In this document: piece by piece, positions 1 to 7,262 of the stretch | Numbering within the stretch: the first letter of the stretch is position 1 | Layout: every line of letters starts with the position of its first letter | IMG/VR virus record: IMGVR_UViG_3300022752_000348 | Coordinates: 1-25,678 of that record | Source of the DNA: a virus | Reading direction: 5' to 3' (one strand) | DNA length: 25,678 bases | Position numbers and translations under genes: made by a program | Notes under the pieces: model-generated | Told to the model about the DNA's origin: nothing | The model's database searches: none | What the model saw: the letters and a program-made list of their open reading frames with translations, nothing else

Positions 1-4
1 ATGC

Positions 5-970
5 CTATACCTCCTTCGTGGTTAAATGTTTCGCATATTCTTCAAGTGGCACACCTAATCTTTTAGCAATTGCTACCTGTGATGGTGTGAGCTTCACAGT
101 TTTTTTGCGTCCTGATTGGCTAGGACGGTTAGCCGAAGCTACAACTTGAGCGGGTTTCGCTCTTTCTGTAGTTACTGTATCCTTTGTAGCAAATTTGTGC
201 GGAAATTCAAGTCTTATTCTTTTATCAATTTCTGCATAGTATTCATCACTTCTAGGATCAAATCCTTCTTCTTCTACAAGCTTTTTATGCATATCAAATG
301 CAGTATAAGTCATTGCAGAATCATTACCAAACCAACTATTTTTAGCAGCCCATTCTTCTGCTTTAGGATCAGTTTGAGGTGCTTGAACATTTTGTTGAGG
401 TGTAATTGTAACCTCTTTTTGTTTAGGTAACTCTTCTTGAGAAGCTTTAAGAGATCTTAATCTAGCTGCTTCCATAGTTAATTCAGCAATCTGCTCTTGT
501 GCAGAAACTTGAGCTTCTACATCTCTAGCATCAATAGCTGTTTTAAGTGCCATCTTAGCATTAGCTAAATTAGATTTAACTCTATTTTCAAATTCAGATA
601 CATAAACTTTATCTGTTTTTTGCAATCTAGATTCAATTTGATTTTTTTCTCTTTGAACAGATTGAGCATAAGCTAAAGCTTCTTCTCTTTGTCTTTCAGC
701 TTCTCTCATTTTACGAGTTAATTTAGCAATACGTTTTTTAACGCCTTCACTATATTCTTCTAACTCATCTTTTTCAGCAGCTGTTTTTTCAACTTCTGCT
801 TTTACTTCAACTGGCTTTTCAGCTTCTTGTTGAACTTCTATGTTCTCTTCTTTTTTCTCTTCCGCGGCAGCTTTCGCTTGCTCGTTGTTATCTAATTCAA
901 TCTCAGCTCCTTCTTTTTCGCCGACATCAATTAGCGGATCGTTTTTTGGTTTTTTGTCTTCTATTGGCAT
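5..970 (-). CDS. Probable head scaffolding protein
   Basis: A 321 aa, very charged protein. Residues 1-75 are acidic and Glu/Ala/Lys rich with low complexity. Residues 75-175 are a long Lys/Arg/Glu/Gln-rich stretch expected to form a coiled coil. The C-terminal 60 residues are basic (around GRKKTVKLTPSQVAIAKRLG). This acidic helical body with a basic C-terminal helix is typical of tailed-phage scaffolding proteins, which guide capsid assembly through a basic tail. In transcription order it follows the portal and the co-chaperonin, exactly where scaffold sits before the major capsid gene, which would lie beyond the left edge. The ATG start is preceded by an AGGAGG-like site (CTATG/AGGAGGCAC on the minus strand). 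No enzymatic motif is seen. The assignment rests on composition and position; a capsid decoration protein is less likely. Confidence 0.72.
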   Translation of the reverse strand: MPIEDKKPKNDPLIDVGEKEGAEIELDNNEQAKAAAEEKKEENIEVQQEAEKPVEVKAEVEKTAAEKDELEEYSEGVKKRIAKLTRKMREAERQREEALAYAQSVQREKNQIESRLQKTDKVYVSEFENRVKSNLANAKMALKTAIDARDVEAQVSAQEQIAELTMEAARLRSLKASQEELPKQKEVTITPQQNVQAPQTDPKAEEWAAKNSWFGNDSAMTYTAFDMHKKLVEEEGFDPRSDEYYAEIDKRIRLEFPHKFATKDTVTTERAKPAQVVASANRPSQSGRKKTVKLTPSQVAIAKRLGVPLEEYAKHLTTKEV

Positions 971-984
971 AGTGCCTCCTATGT

Positions 985-1452
985 TTAAATATGATGAAGA
1001 ACATCTTCAGGGTTCTTAATAGTCCCTAAAACTTCGTCATCGTTTAGTAGTCGCACTTCTCCACCTTCTATTGGTAATCTTGAACCCGCATAACGAGCAA
1101 AGATAACCCAATCTCCTTTTTTACACCATGGACCTGTTGGATAACGCTCTTTATCGTTATATGCTAATGGTCCAATTTTTAAAACATAACCACAATTTGT
1201 AGCTATTCTTAATTTGTCTAATGATTCTTGTGATATAATAATTCCACCTTTAGTTTTATCTTTTGGTGTAAATGGTAATACTAATAATCTCCAACCCGTT
1301 GGGTTTGGTAAACTATCAATTAATGATTCTGAAATATTTTCAGCTCTTACTGTTTTTTGATTTTCTTCTTTGTATTTTTCTTCAAGACCTAGGACAGTCT
1401 TTGGTATTTCATTTGACTGAACATCAGTCGAGTTTAATAATGTTTCCGGCAT
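985..1452 (-). CDS. Phage GroES-like co-chaperonin (Cpn10 family)
   Basis: A 155 aa protein. After a 45-50 residue polar N-terminal extension, residues from about 50 follow the GroES fold pattern: PTGWRLLVLPF (first strand, as in GroES 'RPLxDRVLV'), then KTKGGIIISQESLDK (the mobile loop, hydrophobic GGIII tip that docks on GroEL), then a GYVLKIGP strand, KKGDWVIFARYAG (the 'GDxVLF' strand) and a C-terminal hydrophobic segment with DDEVLGTI. Phage co-chaperonins such as T4 gp31 replace host GroES to fold the capsid protein. Its position directly before the scaffold, and presumably the capsid gene, fits that role. The mobile loop is intact, so it should be able to engage host GroEL. The extended N-terminus is unusual for GroES, which is about 97 aa. 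Confidence 0.85.
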   Translation of the reverse strand: MPETLLNSTDVQSNEIPKTVLGLEEKYKEENQKTVRAENISESLIDSLPNPTGWRLLVLPFTPKDKTKGGIIISQESLDKLRIATNCGYVLKIGPLAYNDKERYPTGPWCKKGDWVIFARYAGSRLPIEGGEVRLLNDDEVLGTIKNPEDVLHHI

Positions 1453-1645
1453 CTTCTTTTAGCTCCTTTGTGTTTAGCAGGTTAGAGATTTCCTGTAATA
1501 AAAATTCGTATGTACGAATTTGTCCAAGTATATACTTGTAATTTTCCATATTGTCAACACCTCCTGAAGTAATAGTTAGAGTTAAATTTTCTAACTGTGC
1601 CTTCATAAAGCGTTGTAATTTATAAGCTACATCTACTGTTTCCAT
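1424..1645 (-). CDS. Small helical protein of unknown function
   Basis: A 73 aa protein, predicted mostly helical, with heptad-like hydrophobics (LQRFMKAQLENLTL; YKYILGQIRTYEFLLQEI). Its 3' end overlaps the co-chaperonin start by 29 nt, which suggests translational coupling. The minus-strand start is preceded by AAAAGGAGAAG, a strong ribosome site. I do not recognise the family. Its place among morphogenesis genes suggests a virion or assembly role, but nothing in the sequence shows it. Confidence 0.65.
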   Translation of the reverse strand: METVDVAYKLQRFMKAQLENLTLTITSGGVDNMENYKYILGQIRTYEFLLQEISNLLNTKELKEDAGNIIKLD

Positions 1646-1664
1646 CTCTTCTCCTTTTATTATA

Positions 1665-1985
1665 TTAACAATTCCACTTTCTTAAAGATTTATTAATTCT
1701 TGAATTTGGGTCTCTTGCAGTTTTAGCTGAAGTCAATTTAGCTTTCATCCCTTTCATTCTACTACAAAATGATTTTCTTCTCTTAGCAGATTTTGAACCT
1801 GGTTTTAATTTAGATGGTTTAGTTGTAACAGCCATTGATAATTTAGAACCTGGATGTTGACGTCTATAGGATGCTATACCTTTTCTATTTAATCCACCAG
1901 ATTCAGCTTTGCCTTCTTTTCTTTGCCAAGCAGGAGTACCACCTGATGCAAGATAAGCTCTACCCATTCCTCTAGATTTCATCAT
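1665..1985 (-). CDS. Basic phage protein with conserved KRRKSFCSRMKGMK block
   Basis: A 106 aa strongly basic protein. The N-terminus has RGMGRAYL, echoing the RG-x-G-x-A motif of the neighbouring small proteins. The C-terminal 70 residues contain RKGIASYRRQHPGSKL, KRRKSFCSRMKGMK and ARDPNSRINKSLRKWNC, a block that recurs in small proteins of many phages (I believe the DUF6321-type domain; name from memory). The ending with a terminal Cys and conserved Arg/Lys/Cys suggests a compact nucleic-acid-binding or virion-internal protein, but no function is established. It is transcribed in the late operon, 1 nt after the upstream gene stop. Confidence 0.75.
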   Translation of the reverse strand: MMKSRGMGRAYLASGGTPAWQRKEGKAESGGLNRKGIASYRRQHPGSKLSMAVTTKPSKLKPGSKSAKRRKSFCSRMKGMKAKLTSAKTARDPNSRINKSLRKWNC

Positions 1986-1986
1986 A

Positions 1987-2178
1987 TTAATATACCTTTG
2001 TAACTTTTCTTCTATTATTCATTACTTTACCACAACCTCTTGCAATAAATCCACCTTTTTTAAATGTAGGATTTGTTACAGGTTCAAAAGAAATACCTTT
2101 AGTTTTAATTATAGTTCCTTTTATAGTAACTGGTTTTTTTCTTTTATCTGTAAATTTAGGTTTTTTTAATTCTGCCAT
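1987..2178 (-). CDS. Small basic protein, type B (KGGFIARGCGK motif), second copy
   Basis: A 63 aa basic protein. The C-terminal half reads FKKGGFIARGCGKV followed by KVTKVY, matching the C-terminus of the gene at 2372-2614 (KGGLVGRGQGKA, then KITKLY). The two are therefore paralogues at the C-terminus while the N-terminal halves differ. Small Lys/Gly proteins with the KGG-x-x-x-RG-x-G signature are common late proteins of marine phages and have no proven function. The gene lies 3 nt downstream of the 2182-2370 stop, in the same operon. It may be a minor virion or DNA-condensing protein (inference). Confidence 0.7.
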   Translation of the reverse strand: MAELKKPKFTDKRKKPVTIKGTIIKTKGISFEPVTNPTFKKGGFIARGCGKVMNNRRKVTKVY

Positions 2179-2181
2179 TAT

Positions 2182-2370
2182 TTATGGTATATCTTTTTTT
2201 GAAAGAAAATTAGAAATCTGTTCATCATCTAAACCAAGTTCTCTTAATTTTCTAATTTGTTCTTCTATTGGATCTTCTTTAGGATTAGTACCATCTTTAT
2301 ATGCAACTCTATTTTCTTTAATAATTTTTGCAATACCTGTTCCTTTTTTTTGTTTACCTAAACCAGCCAT
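2182..2370 (-). CDS. Small protein, type A (GLGxQKxGTGIAK motif), second copy
   Basis: A 62 aa protein starting MAGLGKQKKGTGIAK. I chose the ATG at 2370 rather than a longer upstream frame because it lies 1 nt after the stop of the preceding gene (2372) and because the N-terminus then aligns with the paralogue at 2614-2919 (MSGLGIQKRGTGIAK). The C-terminal half (EEQIRKLRELGLDDEQISNFL) is an acidic helix unlike the paralogue. Function is unknown. Together with the downstream 1987-2178 gene it forms the second copy of a two-gene cassette. Confidence 0.68.
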   Translation of the reverse strand: MAGLGKQKKGTGIAKIIKENRVAYKDGTNPKEDPIEEQIRKLRELGLDDEQISNFLSKKDIP

Positions 2371-2371
2371 A

Positions 2372-2614
2372 TTAATATAATTTTGTAATTTTAGTTTTAA
2401 CTGCTTTTCCTTGTCCTCTTCCAACCAAACCACCTTTAGCAAATTCTGGTTCAGCTGTAGAATCTTCTGGACGTAAACGATTTAAACCTTCTTGTCTACT
2501 TTCTTCTTCTAAAATTTGTTTATATTTTTTATTTAAATCTTCTTCTGATTTTTTAAATTTTTCTTGTTTTCTTTTTTCTTCTCTATAAATTTTATTACCT
2601 GAATAATCTGACAT
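2372..2614 (-). CDS. Small protein, type B (KGGLVGRGQGK motif), first copy
   Basis: An 80 aa protein. Residues 1-50 are a highly charged Lys/Glu helix (YREEKRKQEKFKKSEEDLNK). The C-terminus is FAKGGLVGRGQGKA then KITKLY, shared with the gene at 1987-2178. The start codon overlaps the stop of the upstream gene by 1 nt. Function is unknown. The shared tail may be a binding or targeting signal, for example for packaging into the virion (inference). Confidence 0.68.
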   Translation of the reverse strand: MSDYSGNKIYREEKRKQEKFKKSEEDLNKKYKQILEEESRQEGLNRLRPEDSTAEPEFAKGGLVGRGQGKAVKTKITKLY

Positions 2615-2919
2615 TATTTTTTTGGAAAACCAGCTTTCATATTTGCATAAGCTTTTTTAGAAATAGTAGTTTTAGATTTTGGTCTTGATATACCTAATCT
2701 TTTTCTTCTATTAATATTCGCCCAAAGTCCTGGTTTAGCACTCCCGCCATCTTTCATGTAACCCATTTTATTTCTTACAGGAGTTGGTAATTTAGCAAGT
2801 CCAGGATTTTTTTCTTTGTCAACTGGCTTTAAAGATTTACCACCATCCTTAAAGCCTGTTCTTGCATTTATAACTTTTGCAATACCTGTTCCTCTTTTTT
2901 GTATTCCAAGTCCTGACAT
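2614..2919 (-). CDS. Small basic protein, type A (GLGxQKxGTGIAK motif), first copy
   Basis: A 101 aa basic Gly/Lys/Pro-rich protein starting MSGLGIQKRGTGIAKV. It contains two DGG/KDGG turns (GFKDGGKS, YMKDGGSA) and an SRPKSKTTISKKAYANMKAG C-terminal helix. It is a paralogue of 2182-2370 over the first 15 residues. It overlaps the upstream gene stop and the downstream gene start by single bases, so the cluster is tightly coupled. Function is unknown; low complexity and high charge suggest an unstructured, nucleic-acid- or capsid-associated protein. Confidence 0.7.
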   Translation of the reverse strand: MSGLGIQKRGTGIAKVINARTGFKDGGKSLKPVDKEKNPGLAKLPTPVRNKMGYMKDGGSAKPGLWANINRRKRLGISRPKSKTTISKKAYANMKAGFPKK

Positions 2920-3302
2920 TATTTTTTCTTTTTAGCTCTGCCGCCTTTTTTCATATATTCAGCAGTTTCTTCTTCAGCATATTTTTCTGGAGATACTTTT
3001 CCAGCTTTAATAGCTTTAGCTTGTTTAGATAAACTTTTTAATTCTTCTCCTTTATGCTTTTCAGCTTTTTCTTTTTTAACAAATTCTTTTGGAGATACTT
3101 TTCCAGATTTAACTTGTTTAGCTTCTGCTAATTCTTCACCATAAGTTTCTTTACCACCAAAAGCTTTTCCACCTTTTTTTAAAGCAGCTCCCATTCCTCT
3201 AAGAGCAATTCCACCGCCTCTAAGTGCAGCTCCCATTCCTCTTAATGCAATTCCACCGCCTCTAAATGCTGGTCTTGGTCTTTGTTTAAAATCGTTTCTC
3301 AT
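2919..3302 (-). CDS. Repeat-containing Gly/Lys-rich protein
   Basis: A 127 aa protein. Residues 14-41 contain a near-perfect internal duplication of RGGGIALRGMGAAL (the DNA repeats too, about 3184-3264). The rest is Lys/Glu-rich and holds a second duplicated element, K-x-GKVSPKEFVKKE and KAGKVSPEKYAEEE, about 35 residues apart. It ends in a KKGGRAKKKK tail. Late marine-phage proteins with the RGMGAA-type motif are common and uncharacterised. The ATG is preceded by AAGGAG. It leads the run of small basic proteins after the holin. Amphipathic Gly/Ala/Leu repeats could insert in membranes or pack against the capsid interior; both are guesses. Confidence 0.72.
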   Translation of the reverse strand: MRNDFKQRPRPAFRGGGIALRGMGAALRGGGIALRGMGAALKKGGKAFGGKETYGEELAEAKQVKSGKVSPKEFVKKEKAEKHKGEELKSLSKQAKAIKAGKVSPEKYAEEETAEYMKKGGRAKKKK

Positions 3303-3312
3303 TTTTTTCTCC

Positions 3313-3741
3313 TTATCCGTTTTCCTGGTTAGTGTTTGTCGGTCTATTTGCCATTGTGCGAGCTACCGACTCTGCGCTACGCCCAACTACATAACCTCCG
3401 AGTCCAACATTTAACAATGTCCAAACATCGCCAGGTAATTCAAAAGTGATTACTGCACCCATGAATACTTTTATAACAGGTCCTATAACATAATTCCAAA
3501 CTAAAATAAAGATCAAAACATACATCAAAAGAGGTCTCCAAGAACTAGCAAACCAGCCAGCTTTTGCTTCAGCTTCAATGATTCTAGATGCTGCTTGTAG
3601 CTCTTGTGTATGAGATTGTAATAATTGAGTTTGTAATTGTGCTTTTAATTTCTCTTGTAAATCTTTATCAGGAACTGCTTTTTCAATAGTACTAAAAAGA
3701 ATTTTGGCTAATGGTGCGATAGCTCCAAGCATTGGAAGCAT
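3313..3741 (-). CDS. Holin of the 3-TM (GTA holin-like) family
   Basis: A 142 aa membrane protein. The N-terminus (LPMLGAIAPLAKILFSTI) is hydrophobic. A Gln-rich helix (about 30-58) is followed by the hallmark AGWFASSWRPLLMYVLIFIL, then VWNYVIGPVIKVFMGAVI, then a third hydrophobic stretch WTLLNVGLGGYVVGRS. The W-x-x-SWRP motif followed by paired TM segments is characteristic of the 3-TM holin family found in gene transfer agents and marine phages. Such holins permeabilise the inner membrane to release or activate endolysin. The endolysin here lies far away at 13134-13691, so the lysis genes are split between transcription blocks. The holin is within the structural operon, suggesting late timing. 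Confidence 0.82.
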   Translation of the reverse strand: MLPMLGAIAPLAKILFSTIEKAVPDKDLQEKLKAQLQTQLLQSHTQELQAASRIIEAEAKAGWFASSWRPLLMYVLIFILVWNYVIGPVIKVFMGAVITFELPGDVWTLLNVGLGGYVVGRSAESVARTMANRPTNTNQENG

Positions 3742-3742
3742 A

Positions 3743-4111
3743 TTAAAACCACTTCGCTATTTTTCTCTTATCGGTCATCATTCTTCTTTGACCTTTAACT
3801 GGTTCATATTGAGTTTCATCTTTGCTTGTCATCTCAACATCAATTCCACCTTTTTTATAACCATCTTCATTTAAAAATTTATCATGACTTCCAACTTGTG
3901 TACCGTAAGCAGATGATTCTCCTTCATTACCTGTTACTGCTCCACCTTCTGCATATCCTTTTCCAACTTTTCTAGATTCAGATAAAGCAATTGCTATAGC
4001 TTGTTTTGGATTCTTAACTATTTTATCAGATTTACCACTATGTAGTTTACCTGCTTTGAATTCATGCATAACTGTTTTCACTTTTTTTTGTGATGGTGTC
4101 ATTTTTTTCAT
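3743..4111 (-). CDS. DUF6496-type small phage protein
   Basis: A 122 aa protein. The N-terminal 50 residues carry KTVMHEFKAGKLHSG, then NPKQAIAIALSESRK. This 'MHEFKxGxLxSG ... KQAIAIALSEARK' signature is shared by a widespread family of short phage proteins (I believe DUF6496). The C-terminal part is Gly/Lys/Asp-rich (GYAEGGAV, GYKKGGIDVE), again with the KGG motif of its neighbours. It sits 1 nt from the portal stop and 1 nt before the holin. Function is unknown; a virion-associated role is inferred from position. Confidence 0.78.
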   Translation of the reverse strand: MKKMTPSQKKVKTVMHEFKAGKLHSGKSDKIVKNPKQAIAIALSESRKVGKGYAEGGAVTGNEGESSAYGTQVGSHDKFLNEDGYKKGGIDVEMTSKDETQYEPVKGQRRMMTDKRKIAKWF

Positions 4112-4112
4112 A

Positions 4113-6560
4113 TTACATTCCTGTTATTTTAGTTTGTTGTATTCCTTGCTTTGCAAGACTTACACCAGCTCTTAGTTTAGCTAATTTTTCATTTTGTTCA
4201 AGCTTATTTTCACTATTATTTTGGTTCATTAAGGCTCTCATCTTATCTAAGGCTATTCTATCCTCAGCTTCTTTACGTTTTTGCTCATTTTCTATAGCTC
4301 TTAAGTCAATTTCACGTGATTTTAGCTTCAATAATGGGTCAGAATCAAATTGTCCTAACACTTTATTTTCTTCATCAGCAAATTCTTTAGTCATTTCAGC
4401 TATTAATTTAGCTTTTCTTGATTCAATTTGACTCATAATCATTTGAATCTGTTGTAAAGCTTGTGGATTTATTTGAGCTTGTTGTTGCAATATAGACATT
4501 TGTTGTAATTCTTGTACAAATTCTATTTGAACTTGTTCTTGAGCCATTAAAGAAATGTGCTGAACAATATTTCTTTGTAATGAAGAAACAGAAATTGGAT
4601 TATTTTTAACTGAATTCAATTGTAAATAATTTAAATGAGCATCAATGTGAGCTTTATGATCTTGACCAGCAAATGCTTGGAAAGGAGAACCTGTCATTGA
4701 AGCGATATGTTCCATTGCAGGATCCATTGGTTGTGGTTGTCCAGGTGGTGGTAATATTAAATCAATATTTTTTACACCAATAGCTTCATACATAGATCTG
4801 TATGCTTGATACAAATTATGAATTTGTGGATTTGATTGAGCAAGTTGTAGTTGAGTTTGCGCTAAACTAATTCTTTGAGTTTGAGAAAATATATTTGGAT
4901 CAGCAACTGGAATAATATCTACTTTATCATCAAAATCAGTTTGTTTAATTTGTCTTGCTCCACCAACAACATCATATGGATATACTGGTGGTAAATAAGT
5001 TGCGAATACTTTTGCTAATAATTCAAATTCATTTTTAAGTGAAGCATACAATCGTTTATGAATTGCGGACATCACCCTCGATCCGCGCTCCAAGAGCGCT
5101 AATGTCGTACCGACTGCAGCTTGTTGATTCATATCGCCCACTTGTGCATCTGCGATGCTCGCGAATCGTTGACCTGCTTGAACCACAACACCCATTAATT
5201 GTAATAATGTTTGATCCGGTCCTTTAAATGGTAAAGGTAAAAACGCATCACGAAGATTTCCTCCCGGAGCGTCGACATCTCTAAATTCTCCTGGTTGAAT
5301 TGGTTGTGCATCATCTCTAACTCTAATACCACGCATTTTAAATCCTGCTGGTAAATTAGCTAAAGTTCCTGCATCTAATAATTGTCTTAAAGCTTGTGTT
5401 GCAGTTCTTGATAAACCACCAATCATGTGAATTAATCCAAGACCATAGAATCCAAGTCCTGGTAAAAATTTAAAATGTACAAAATAATTAATTTTTCTTC
5501 TTAATGGATCATCTGGTTTATAATTACGTCTTATAGATAAAACTTCTCTAGAACTTTCTTCAATCGTTACAATATATGGAAGTTTAATACCTGTGGGCTC
5601 ACCAGTTTGAGGATTTTTATCTTCAAAACCTTCTATATCTAAATTAACATGACATTCTAATAATGTATAAACATCTGCTTGTTTAGAAACTCTAATCCCT
5701 TGTAATTCTAATTGTTTCTTTTCAATATCATCTTGTTGTAATGGTGGTTCTCCTAATTCAACATCTTTATAAAATCCTGATACTTGTTGTTTCTTTAAAT
5801 CATTTTCAGAAATTTTAAGTACATGAATAATTGCTTCAGCGTCTTCTAATGAAGTTGCAGTATAAGGTACAATTAAATCATCGGATGGAATAAATTTAGA
5901 TACCGCTCTTTGCAACATTTCATCATAATAAATTTTTTTAAATGTTGATCCTGATAGTGGTAAATAAAATAACATTTGATCAAACTCTGGTTCATATTCT
6001 TTCATGACATCCATAATTTGATAATTCATAAAATCTTTAACACGAGTTGCTTGTTCTTCTTTATTTCGATCTGACATTCCTATGATTTCAGTTCTAACAG
6101 GGCCACCTGCTGGTAATAATTCTTTATAAGCTTGTGATTGGAATTGTGTAATTGCTTCAGCTAAAACTGGATGAGTTACACCCGATGCATTTCTAAATGG
6201 TTGTGTTCTTGTTTTATAAGTAAATCCTAAAAGGTCTAAACCTTTTACATAAGTCATTTCCCAATCTTGTCTTGAAGATTTATAATCAGTATATTTTTCT
6301 TGAAGATCAGAACCGATTCCTCCAAGAATACTATCATCTAAAAATTCTGCAAGATTTGCATTATGGTCTTGTCCACCTTCTTGTGATGCAAGTTGTGGGT
6401 CAAAAGAAATTTCTGCTCCACCATCTTCTGTTTGTTTGATTTCAATATCAGGATTTTGTGCTTGTTGTAAATCTTCTTGAATAGATTGTTCTACTTCAGT
6501 TTGACCAGGAATTTCAATAGTAGTCTTTGTATTCGGCAACGCCTTATCTATATCAGCCAT
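4113..6560 (-). CDS. Portal protein (P22 gp1-like)
   Basis: An 815 aa protein, in the length range of podoviral P22-type portals. After an acidic N-terminus, conserved features include YKSSRQDWEMTYVKGLDLLG, GASGVTHPVL-like sequence (NASGVTHPVLAEAITQFQ), the LPLSGSTFKKIYYDE segment typical of this family, and a GLGFYGLGLIHMIGG stem region followed by LPAGFKMRG and the D-x-P-GG-x-LRD loop. The C-terminal 200 residues are Gln/Leu-rich helices (barrel/crown-like), ending in Lys/Glu coils. Portals form the dodecameric DNA channel at one capsid vertex and bind the terminase. It lies downstream of the large terminase in the same operon, the standard order. The DNA around 5080-5180, encoding LLERGSRVMSA and its surroundings, is locally GC-richer than the rest. 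Confidence 0.9.
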   Translation of the reverse strand: MADIDKALPNTKTTIEIPGQTEVEQSIQEDLQQAQNPDIEIKQTEDGGAEISFDPQLASQEGGQDHNANLAEFLDDSILGGIGSDLQEKYTDYKSSRQDWEMTYVKGLDLLGFTYKTRTQPFRNASGVTHPVLAEAITQFQSQAYKELLPAGGPVRTEIIGMSDRNKEEQATRVKDFMNYQIMDVMKEYEPEFDQMLFYLPLSGSTFKKIYYDEMLQRAVSKFIPSDDLIVPYTATSLEDAEAIIHVLKISENDLKKQQVSGFYKDVELGEPPLQQDDIEKKQLELQGIRVSKQADVYTLLECHVNLDIEGFEDKNPQTGEPTGIKLPYIVTIEESSREVLSIRRNYKPDDPLRRKINYFVHFKFLPGLGFYGLGLIHMIGGLSRTATQALRQLLDAGTLANLPAGFKMRGIRVRDDAQPIQPGEFRDVDAPGGNLRDAFLPLPFKGPDQTLLQLMGVVVQAGQRFASIADAQVGDMNQQAAVGTTLALLERGSRVMSAIHKRLYASLKNEFELLAKVFATYLPPVYPYDVVGGARQIKQTDFDDKVDIIPVADPNIFSQTQRISLAQTQLQLAQSNPQIHNLYQAYRSMYEAIGVKNIDLILPPPGQPQPMDPAMEHIASMTGSPFQAFAGQDHKAHIDAHLNYLQLNSVKNNPISVSSLQRNIVQHISLMAQEQVQIEFVQELQQMSILQQQAQINPQALQQIQMIMSQIESRKAKLIAEMTKEFADEENKVLGQFDSDPLLKLKSREIDLRAIENEQKRKEAEDRIALDKMRALMNQNNSENKLEQNEKLAKLRAGVSLAKQGIQQTKITGM

Positions 6561-6562
6561 GA

Positions 6563-6874
6563 TTAACTATACCTTCTTTTAAATAATGTTTCAACACCTT
6601 GAGGATTAGGACCTCTAACAGGTGGAATGGTTCTTGTCAAATTTGTATCAACAGGTTCTCCTTGACTAATATAACCACCATAAGCATATCCAGGAGCTAT
6701 TGGTGTCATAGATGTTATAGGAGCAAGACCTCCATTTGAATATCCAATTGTACCGCCTCCATATTGATATCCATGTGCTAAAGAATATATACCCATATTA
6801 TAATCAGGTGTAGATTCCTCATTACTAGGATAACGAATGTCATTATATAATTTATTGAATTCTCTAATATCCAT
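6563..6874 (-). CDS. Gly/Tyr/Pro-rich unknown late protein
   Basis: A 103 aa protein rich in Gly, Tyr and Pro (YQYGGGTIGYSNGGLAP; GYAYGGYISQGEP), with an RG-P-x-P-QG-VETLFKRRYS basic end. Mostly disordered by composition. It overlaps the preceding gene by 11 nt and stops 2 nt before the portal start, so expression is coupled to portal. I do not recognise it. A head-tail or internal virion component is possible from its position only. Confidence 0.62.
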   Translation of the reverse strand: MDIREFNKLYNDIRYPSNEESTPDYNMGIYSLAHGYQYGGGTIGYSNGGLAPITSMTPIAPGYAYGGYISQGEPVDTNLTRTIPPVRGPNPQGVETLFKRRYS

Positions 6875-7247
6875 AATTTTGATCTTCGGTTGTCAAATCC
6901 GTTGGTTGTAAACTTTGCAAAGTTTGTAAAGGCTCTTGTACATTTTGTTCTGGCATTTGTACAGGGATTTTAGGTTCAAACAGATTAGCTATTATTTCTT
7001 CTGGGCTTTGACCTTGACCTATTTGATTAGCAATATTTGGAACTAAAGAAGAATCAATATTATATTTATTAATATACTCAGCCATCTGTTTAGCTTGTTG
7101 ATCTAAACTAACCACTTCTTGTTTTCCATCTGGAAGAGTTACAATAGGATTTTCAGCTCCCCATAATAATATATCTTCTTGAGTTGCAGGATTACCTTCT
7201 GCATCTAAAAAAATATGTAAATCTTTATCGTAGGTTAATTTGTCCAT
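6864..7247 (-). CDS. Acidic unknown protein after terminase
   Basis: A 127 aa acidic protein, Gln-rich at the C-terminus. It begins with KLTYDKDLHIFLDAEGNPAT and contains a helical segment (QQAKQMAEYINKYN) then NIANQIGQGQSPEEIIANLF, which looks like a short repeated helix-turn module. It lies between large terminase and portal with a 15 nt gap from terminase. No family is recognised. Small genes at this spot are often virion adaptor or regulatory proteins, but nothing here proves that. Confidence 0.65.
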   Translation of the reverse strand: MDKLTYDKDLHIFLDAEGNPATQEDILLWGAENPIVTLPDGKQEVVSLDQQAKQMAEYINKYNIDSSLVPNIANQIGQGQSPEEIIANLFEPKIPVQMPEQNVQEPLQTLQSLQPTDLTTEDQNYGY

Positions 7248-7262
7248 AAGCTAACATACCTA

